From an uncultured Clostridia bacterium (lineage in GTDB: Bacteria > Bacillota > Clostridia > Oscillospirales > Ruminococcaceae), in NCBI GenBank assembly GCA_947363605.1, contig CANAQK010000004.1, positions 1 to 64,000 on the forward strand: a stretch of DNA of 64,000 nt, given 5' to 3'. The translations under genes and the position numbers were made by a program. Of the stretch, positions 58,502 to 64,000 are shown in pieces. Position 1 is the stretch's first letter. Each line of letters starts with the position of its first letter. The notes under the pieces are model-generated. The model saw nothing but the letters and a program-made list of their open reading frames with translations. It did no database searches and had not been told where the DNA came from.

Positions 58502-59068
58502 ATGGCTGACAATCTGGCATATCAAGAGGAATTGCGGGATGAAATGTTAAACGGCAAGGTTGTTCTAATGTCCCCGCGGCCCACGGTGAACCATAACCGC
58601 GTTGCATTCAATATTGCGTTTGCCTTTAAGGGGTATTTGCGTGGCAAAACCTGTGAAGCCTTTGCAGACGGAACCGATGTTCATTTCAGCGAAAAGGACC
58701 GGGTTGTGCCTGATGTAATGATTGTGTGCAAAAAGGACATTATCAAACGGAACGGCGTGTATGGCGCACCTGATTTAATCGTTGAAGTACTGTCCCCCGG
58801 AACAGAAAAACGTGATAAAGGCTATAAAAAAGACTTGTACGAAAGATATGGCGTGCGGGAATATTGGCTTGTGGAACCGGAAACCCAGACCGTTGAAGTC
58901 TACCTGCTCAAAGATAAAAAATTTGTGCTGGATGATGTATACCGGATTTTCCCGGATTATGTGGAGCTGTCCGCCAACGAACAGGAACACTATAAAAGCG
59001 AAGTGCCGGTTTCCCTTTACGATGATTTTACAATCCCGCTCGAAGAAATATTCCGTAATCTGTTTTGA
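58502..59068 (+). CDS. Uma2-family (DUF820) PD-(D/E)xK nuclease-like protein
   Basis: 188 aa. Uma2 pattern: VVLMSPRPTVNHNRVAFNIAFAF, VVPDVMIVCKKDIIKRNGVYGAPDLIVEVLSPGTEKRDKGYKKDLYERYGVREYWLV. The D...EVxS...K site fits a PD-(D/E)xK fold. The family is widespread in cyanobacteria and Bacillota and its biological role is unknown; here it is lysogenic cargo, and an anti-phage or element-maintenance role is possible. Confidence 0.85.
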   Translation: MADNLAYQEELRDEMLNGKVVLMSPRPTVNHNRVAFNIAFAFKGYLRGKTCEAFADGTDVHFSEKDRVVPDVMIVCKKDIIKRNGVYGAPDLIVEVLSPGTEKRDKGYKKDLYERYGVREYWLVEPETQTVEVYLLKDKKFVLDDVYRIFPDYVELSANEQEHYKSEVPVSLYDDFTIPLEEIFRNLF

Positions 59069-59088
59069 CAAAAGAGAGGGATAAGTGT

Positions 59089-59325
59089 ATGAATCCGCGT
59101 CCTATCGCTGTTAAGCCACCTGAAAACTATGAATTGCTTATCACATTTCAGAACGGCGAAAAAAAGATTTTTGACGCAAAGCCTATTCTGTCCCTGCCGC
59201 TGTATGCCCCTTTGAGAAACAAGGGATTCTTTGATACCGCAAAGGCGAACGGAATGTGCGTCTATTGGAATGAAGATGTTGACCTTTGCCCAGATATGGT
59301 CTATACGGATTCCAGACCGGCATAA
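59089..59325 (+). CDS. DUF2442 protein
   Basis: 78 aa from ATG 59089 (GAGGGATAAGTGT upstream). VKPPENYELLITFQNGEKKIFDAKPIL and NGMCVYWNEDVDLCPDMVY match DUF2442, often paired with DUF4160 as toxin-antitoxin-like or regulatory couples; no DUF4160 gene is present here. Confidence 0.8.
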   Translation: MNPRPIAVKPPENYELLITFQNGEKKIFDAKPILSLPLYAPLRNKGFFDTAKANGMCVYWNEDVDLCPDMVYTDSRPA

Positions 59326-59393
59326 AAAGAAAGCCGCCCTGTGCTGCGAACACCGAGCGGCAAGCGGATTTATTGCAACCATTAAATACAATT

Positions 59394-59424
59394 CCCGCCC
59401 TTTCATTTTACCACAAAGGGCGGG
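59394..59424. terminator. Hairpin upstream of the integrase gene
   Basis: CCCGCCCTTT (59394-59403) and AAAGGGCGGG (59415-59424), 10 perfect pairs, 11-nt loop. Not followed by a T-tract on the plus strand; may be regulatory. Confidence 0.5.
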
Positions 59425-59447
59425 TAAAAGAAAGGGGTAAATCAACT

Positions 59448-61370
59448 TTGAAAGGCGTAATTTATGCGCGGTACAGTCCAGGCCCCAATCAAACCGAACA
59501 ATCCATAGAAGGGCAGCTGCGGGACTGTTACGAATACGCAAAGACGCATGATATCACCATCGTGGGCGAATACATAGACCGGCATATCAGCGGCACCACC
59601 GACAACCGAGAACAATTTCAAGCTATGATGGCAGACAGTGACAAAAAGCTTTTTGAAGCTATCTTAGTATGGAAAATAGACCGTTTTGCCCGAAATCGTT
59701 ATGATAGCGCAATCTACAAAACTCGCTTAAAGAAAAACGGCGTTCGAGTGTTGTATGCGAAGGAAGCTATACCAGACGGACCGGAAGGGATCATTTTGGA
59801 AAGCCTGCTGGAAGGGATGGCGGAATACTACTCTGCCGAACTATCCCAAAAAATCAAACGTGGAAATCGCGAAAGTGTCTTAAAAGGCAAGGCGATCGGC
59901 GGAAGCCGTATTCTGGGCTATCGCATTGCCGAGGATAAAACTTTCCAGATAGACGAGGAAGAAGCCCACATCGTTACAAAAATCTTCACCATGTATGACT
60001 CTGGCATTACTGTTACAGAAATTATCAACAAGCTAAACGCAATGGGGTTGAAAACTTCCCGTGGTGGAAAATATAATAAAAATAGCCTGCGGACCATCCT
60101 GAAGAATCAAAAGTATATCGGCATTTATGAATGTTCTGGGGTAAGAGTTGATGGTGGAATACCGCCGATTGTAGACAAACTTTTATTTCTGCGGGTGCAA
60201 AAACGATTGGAAGCGAATCGCCGCGCCCCGGCGAGATATAAAGCACATATGAAATATTTATTGAGTGGGAAACTATACTGCGGGCATTGTGGAGCTGGTA
60301 TGGTGGGCGAAAGCGGAACCGGAAAAAGTGGCGAACCGCACTATTACTATATCTGCACCACAAAGAAACATCAGCGATCCGCCTGCGATAAACAGATCGT
60401 GCGGAAAGAATGGCTGGAAAATCTAGTAGTAAACGAAACTGTGAAACACATTTTACAGCCGGATAAAATAGCCTTAATTTCCAAACGCTGCGCCGAAATA
60501 TCAGCAAAGGAAAATTCCCAGAACGAGGAATTGAAGCACCTGCAAAGGCAGCTTACCGAAACGGAAAAGGGTATCAACAATTTAGTGCTGGCAATTGAAC
60601 AAGGGATTTTCTCAAAAACCACCCAATCCAGACTTTCTGAACTGGAAGCCGCAAGAGAAAAGCTGGAATTTGAAATTGAATCCTGCAAAATCCAGCGGCC
60701 CACCCTAGCAGAAAAACACATTGGCTATATGCTTTCTCAATTCCAGCGTGAAACCACGGATATAATAGAAGAATACAACGAAAGCATTATTGAATGTTTT
60801 GTACATTCTGTTTATTTGTATGATAATAAACTAATTGTAACGTATAACCTTACAGACAGGGAAAAAGATAAAGAGCTATTTCATTCTGTGCTTGACCTGC
60901 TCCCCGATAATGACGACACTGCTGCCGCTCTTTCGAGTTCGGATATAGCACAACCGCCTCCACCAAAATCAAAACGGTCGAACACCGTTCAAATCCGCAG
61001 TATCGCGGTATATAAAAGCACATTCGGTATCGTACTCGCCACATCGGAGTGCGATGCCGGACAGTGCAACCCAGACTATCCTCCCACCTATGCAGCCATT
61101 CAAAAGTGGATAGAGGATAATCATGGTGTCAAAGTCAGCAAGTCAAGCGTTACGATGGTAAAGGACAAATGCGGGGCCTTGAAGATTGATTGTAAGGCCG
61201 GGAAGGGGCCGGATAGCGGTATCATAAAGACAACAAAGGAAAGGCTTGTTTTAGAGGCATTCCGAGCGTTTGGCGTGGTGTGTATAAGGCCGGGCGGTAG
61301 TTTCTACCGTCCGGCCTTGCTTGTGCCGTGGCCTTGTACTTTTTCACCATGTATTTTGAAAAACCGTTAG
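59448..61370 (+). CDS. Large serine integrase, with unusual C-terminal extension
   Basis: 640 aa from TTG 59448 (AAAGGGG 10 nt upstream). Resolvase domain with catalytic Ser in GVIYARYSPGPNQTEQSIEGQ, AILVWKIDRFARN, the recombinase domain (GSRILGYRIAEDKTFQIDEEEAHIV ... SLRTILKNQKYIGIY), and a zinc ribbon (LYCGHCGAGMVGESG...ACDKQIV), then coiled coil. Typical integrases end near residue 500. This one continues in frame for about 140 residues with YPPTYAAIQKWIEDNHGVKVSKSSVTMVKDKCG, a domain seen at the C-terminal ends of some clostridial proteins, and reads through a hairpin at 61286-61318. Integrates and excises the prophage. Confidence 0.9.
   Translation: MKGVIYARYSPGPNQTEQSIEGQLRDCYEYAKTHDITIVGEYIDRHISGTTDNREQFQAMMADSDKKLFEAILVWKIDRFARNRYDSAIYKTRLKKNGVRVLYAKEAIPDGPEGIILESLLEGMAEYYSAELSQKIKRGNRESVLKGKAIGGSRILGYRIAEDKTFQIDEEEAHIVTKIFTMYDSGITVTEIINKLNAMGLKTSRGGKYNKNSLRTILKNQKYIGIYECSGVRVDGGIPPIVDKLLFLRVQKRLEANRRAPARYKAHMKYLLSGKLYCGHCGAGMVGESGTGKSGEPHYYYICTTKKHQRSACDKQIVRKEWLENLVVNETVKHILQPDKIALISKRCAEISAKENSQNEELKHLQRQLTETEKGINNLVLAIEQGIFSKTTQSRLSELEAAREKLEFEIESCKIQRPTLAEKHIGYMLSQFQRETTDIIEEYNESIIECFVHSVYLYDNKLIVTYNLTDREKDKELFHSVLDLLPDNDDTAAALSSSDIAQPPPPKSKRSNTVQIRSIAVYKSTFGIVLATSECDAGQCNPDYPPTYAAIQKWIEDNHGVKVSKSSVTMVKDKCGALKIDCKAGKGPDSGIIKTTKERLVLEAFRAFGVVCIRPGGSFYRPALLVPWPCTFSPCILKNR
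61286..61318 (+). terminator. Terminator at the end of the integrase
   Basis: AAGGCCGGGCGGTAG (61286-61300) pairs with CTACCGTCCGGCCTT (61304-61318), one G-T, then GCTTGTG. It falls inside the reading frame of the integrase extension, suggesting the original stop lay before it. Confidence 0.7.
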
Positions 61371-61438
61371 AAGCGCGTTACACTCTGCCACAAGCAAAAC
61401 CCTTGTACTGCAAGTGGTTTGTTCTTCTCGAAATATCC

Positions 61439-61475
61439 AGCAAGGCGGCGATAGAATATCTATCGCCGCCTTGCT
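61439..61475 (+). terminator. Second terminator hairpin beyond the integrase
   Basis: 16-bp perfect stem (61439-61454 with 61460-61475), AATAT loop. It separates prophage and cas remnant. Confidence 0.7.
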
Positions 61476-61737
61476 TCGCTGGGGAAAATCCCTCTTTTTC
61501 ATTTTTTCAACCCACTCTAACCGCTATAGCTGTCAAAGACTAATTTAATATATCATGTAAATTGGCTTTTGTAAACATACTTTTATGTTCAATGAAAAAG
61601 AAGTATTAGATATATTGAGAAAAACAAAATACTGTGATATATTTAGTATCAGAGAAGCTCCATTTATCTAATAATTCTCTTTCCACACATAGAATTGTCC
61701 GGTTTATTGGATAGCGTATGCTGAATAAACTGACAAC
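61476..61737. other. AT-rich spacer between integrase and cas3 remnant
   Basis: No gene supported. The right attachment site and the missing 5' part of cas3 should be in or before this stretch. Confidence 0.3.
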
Positions 61738-63411
61738 TTGGTCTCTCCGCCTCCGGGGGAATGGCGGGGCTGCTGCATGATCTCGGAAAATACACCGAGC
61801 AGTTTCAGGCCTATGTATTATTTCCGAATTAAAAATTCGGAAATAATACATTTGATTTGAGCCGTTTTGCTCGCCGCCGTAACCGGCGGCAACCGCAAAA
61901 CATGGCAGATATTACTTCCGGCCTTTCAGTTCGGAAGTAATAAAAGATGGCGTCGGCATACGCGGTTCAGTGAATCATACTTTTGCGGGGGTACGTCTTC
62001 TTCTGGAGCGTTACTTCACTCCAGACGCTAAAGACTTCTCCGGCATAGTCAGTGAACTTCTGGCTCTGGCGGTTGGTGGACATCATGGGCTATTCGACTG
62101 TGTGGGCAGCGACGGTAAAAGCAGTTTTCAACATCGTTTGACCAAATCTGATATCGGCTACGAAGAGGCAAGGGACAACTTTTTCCGTCACTGCATCAGC
62201 CAAGAGGAACTTGACCAGCAGTTTCAAACCGCTTCGAAAGAGTTGGCAACGGTTTTGGAAGTCACGATATGACTGACAAGGACGCCAGGCATTATGATCA
62301 GGAAACAGCGTTTTACTCCGGGCTTCTCGCCCGCCTGCTGCTCTCTGCGGTAATCGAGGGAGATCGACGAGATACAGCAATCTTCATGGAGGGTGTTGCG
62401 TTCTCTTCCGCCCGAAGCGGCGAGGAGTTGGAACAGCTGTGGTCTGCTCTTTTGACACGGACAGAAAAAAGCTAAACGCGCTGCCCTCAAAAACTCCTAT
62501 TGAACAGGCGCGGCGCACAATCTCCAGCCAATGCAGACAGGCAGCGGAGCGGCCCGGCGGCGTGTTCCGCCTGAGCGTACCAACCAGCGGAGGCAAGACC
62601 CTGTCCAGCCTCCGGTTTGCTCTCGCTCATGCCCGCCAGTTTCAAAAGCAGCGTATCATTTTCACCTCTCCTCTGCTAAGCATCTTAGATCAAAATGCGA
62701 AAGAGATCAGAAAGTACATTCAAGATGACAGCCTGATTTTGAAACATCACTCCAATCTGGTGTGCGCAAACGAAAACGGCCAACAGTTGGATGAGCGGGA
62801 ACTTCTCATCGAGACTTGGGAAGCCCCTGTTATCATTACTACTCTGGTCCAATTGCTAAATACCCTGTTTTCCGGGACAACCACCTGCATTCGGCGATTT
62901 CATTCTCTCTGCAGCAGCGTCATTGTTATTGACGAAGTCCAGACGGTTCCCAGCAAAATGCTGTCTCTGTTTTCTCTGGCGATCAACTTTTTAGCGAAGA
63001 TTTGCAAAGCTACTGTTGTCCTGTGTTCCGCCACCCAACCCTGTACAGAACAGATTGGGCATCCAATCCATGGCCCAATCCTGGAAATTATACCCTATGA
63101 CATCAATCGCTGGAATATATTCCAGCGGACGGATATTCAAAGTATCGGGACAAGGTCCCTGAAGCAGATTGCTGATTTTGCCCTAGAAAAGCTGGAGTAT
63201 GTTGATAGCCTGCTGCTTGTCTGCAACACAAAAGCGGAAGCAAAGTCCCTGTATCGCCTGCTGAAGAACGAAGGTTTTATATTGTTTTCCCTCTCTGCCG
63301 ATACCCAGGGAAAAATGACCGCCCGCTTTTGGTATCCGGTGATGAAACAGGGAGTCATCACCTTCCCACATCCAAAGGCCTGTCCGCTCACCAAGCCCCT
63401 GCGTGAGATGA
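61738..63411 (+). pseudogene. cas3: Broken cas3 (type I-C): HD nuclease and helicase parts
   Basis: 5' end is missing. HD domain starts in one frame (GMAGLLHDLGKYTEQFQAY, 61758-61814), is interrupted by a stem-loop insertion, resumes in another frame (GVGIRGSVNHTFAGVRLLLERYF, AVGGHHGLFD), shifts again near 62272 (FYSGLLARLLLSAVIEGDRRDTA), and again near the A-run at 62464. The helicase then reads LSVPTSGGKTLSSLRFALAHA (Walker A), VIVIDEVQTVP (motif II) and VVLCSATQPCTE (motif III). After about 63255 similarity to Cas3 ends. Cas3 unwinds and degrades invader DNA after Cascade recruitment; this copy cannot be functional. Confidence 0.85.
61813..61942. repeat. Three-hairpin MITE-like insertion in the cas3 HD domain
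   Basis: Hairpin A 61814-61830/61834-61850 (17 perfect pairs), hairpin B around 61864-61901 (GTTTTGC/GCAAAAC and GCCGCC/GGCGGC), and hairpin C 61910-61920/61932-61942 (11 pairs). A and C both use TATTAyTTCCG with its complement TTCGGAArTAATA, so the ends form inverted repeats. It breaks the HD domain just after the HD motif. Confidence 0.7.
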
Positions 63412-64000
63412 AACGGCAACAGCCCCCGCAGCGACTACAACGGTCTGGGGGAGATGAGCGATGTGTGCATCAAACGCAAGCTGCGCAACCGGATGCAGGA
63501 CTTGGGGCAGGCTGTGTTCGTCCAGTCCGCCGACCGGTGTGATGACGGATGTGACAGTCTCAGTAAACGAGCATCTGCCGTCCTGGGAGAAGCAAAAGAA
63601 TTCAAAGATTCAGACGCCTACGCGCAAAAGGCCTGTGAAACATGGCTGGATGTGCGCTCCTTTGGTCAAGTATTTGCATTTAATGACAAAAAGGAGATGT
63701 CCATCGGCGTACGGGGCCCAGTCTCTGTACATCAGGGCGTCAGTCTCTCCCCAGTACAGGTGGAGGATATGCAGATCACTAAGAGCGTAAACGGTGGGAG
63801 CAGCGATAAGGGCCGCTCCTCCGATACCATGGGGATGAAACATTTTGTCCGTTTCGGTCTCTATAAAATTAAGGGTTCCATCAATGTTCAGCTGGCGGAA
63901 AAGACGGGCTTTACCGGGGAGGACGCTGATATTTTGAAGGAGTGCCTACGCACCCTTTTCGTCAATGACGCCTCTTCCGCCCGGCCGGAGGGTTCCATGG
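63412..64000 (+). pseudogene. cas7: 5'-truncated cas7 (csd2, type I-C), continues past the window
   Basis: An open frame from just after a TGA at 63409 to the window end, beginning NGNSPRSDYNGLGEMSDVCIKRKLRNRMQDLG and including AVFVQSADRCDDGC, SIGVRGPVSVHQGVSLSPVQVEDMQITKSVN, SSDTMGMKHFVRFGLYKIKGSINVQLAEKTGFT and TLFVNDASSARPEGSM. These are Csd2/Cas7 backbone-subunit motifs; Cas7 polymerises on crRNA in Cascade. The N-terminal start is missing and the gene follows cas3 directly, so most of cas5c and cas8c has been deleted. Whether it is still translated from ATG 63454 cannot be told. Confidence 0.85.

Larger units (their letters stand above)
22300..61420. mobile_element. Prophage with contractile (PBSX/Mu-like) tail and plasmid-type maintenance genes
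   Basis: About 39 kb holding all functional modules in order. From the right: serine integrase, lysogeny and cargo genes, repressor/Cro switch, HUH replication initiator, methyltransferase, ParA/ParB, terminase, head, contractile tail, fibre, holin and endolysin. Nothing essential appears broken. Structural genes run leftward in near-continuous operons with short gaps or overlaps. The tail set (sheath, tube, chaperone, tape measure, LysM, XkdQ-, DUF2577-, DUF2634-, gpJ- and DUF2313-type) mirrors PBSX xkd, while MuF and DUF935 portal are Mu-like. Exact ends are uncertain because the attachment cores were not identified. Confidence 0.9.

Noticed and set aside
58350..58550. Short gene between antitoxin and Uma2
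   Set aside because: Runs through a terminator hairpin and into the Uma2 gene in another frame; no ribosome binding site at its start.
63461..63790. 109-codon frame at the right end
   Set aside because: Out of frame with the clear cas7 similarity over the same bases.

Overview
The window is a chromosomal segment of a Gram-positive anaerobe of the class Clostridia, most likely the Oscillospiraceae group. The evidence is the housekeeping gene orders hisS-aspS, SRP RNA-dnaX-ybaB-recR and smpB-ssrA, strong AGGAGG ribosome binding sites, TTGACA/TATAAT-like promoters, a GC-rich backbone, and phage genes closest to Bacillus PBSX (xkd) and clostridial phage families.

Layout. 0-4.3 kb: a secreted leucine-rich-repeat protein and an AraC-type regulator, both leftward. 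4.3-4.8 kb: no gene, but a compact three-hairpin RNA with its own -10 box and terminator. 4.9-10.9 kb: hisS, aspS, two tandem paralogous membrane proteins and an AI-2E-type transporter, all rightward. 11.0-15.1 kb: SRP RNA, dnaX, ybaB, a multi-hairpin repeat-like element, recR, smpB and tmRNA. 15.1-22.3 kb: an AT-richer accessory stretch, mostly leftward, with three exported proteins (RCC1-like, NPCBM-like lipoprotein, FMN-binding lipoprotein), a small serine resolvase, a decayed IS256-type transposase, a 60-bp perfect palindrome and a DUF4238 gene. About 22.6-61.4 kb: a complete-looking prophage with a contractile (PBSX/Mu-like) tail. 61.4-64 kb: the wreck of a type I-C CRISPR-Cas operon: cas3 broken by frameshifts and by a small stem-loop insertion, then joined to a 5'-truncated cas7 that runs off the window.

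The prophage. Structural genes are read leftward from terminase to endolysin: small and large terminase, portal, MuF-like protein, two internal cargo-like proteins sharing one N-terminal or linker module (one ending in an HExxH metalloprotease domain, followed by a small acidic protein), scaffold, decoration, major capsid, head-tail connectors, sheath, tube, tail chaperone, tape measure, baseplate, tail fibre, holin and endolysin. Upstream lies a plasmid-like block: ParA, ParB, a C5 DNA methyltransferase with a 308-codon gene nested in another frame, an HUH rolling-circle initiator, and an opposite-strand small RNA in the initiator leader. The switch region has two divergent, well-formed promoters around paired GTTAAC-centred sites. 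Lysogenic genes run rightward: XRE repressor, RelE-type toxin with downstream antitoxin, Uma2-family nuclease, DUF2442 protein and a large serine integrase at the right end.

Most notable observations: the nested gene in the methyltransferase; a textbook A_AAA_AAC -1 frameshift site making a 72-residue extension of the tail assembly chaperone; a phage-plasmid-like maintenance set with an apparent antisense control RNA; the shared module of the putative virion cargo proteins; and the cas operon wreckage next to the integrase.
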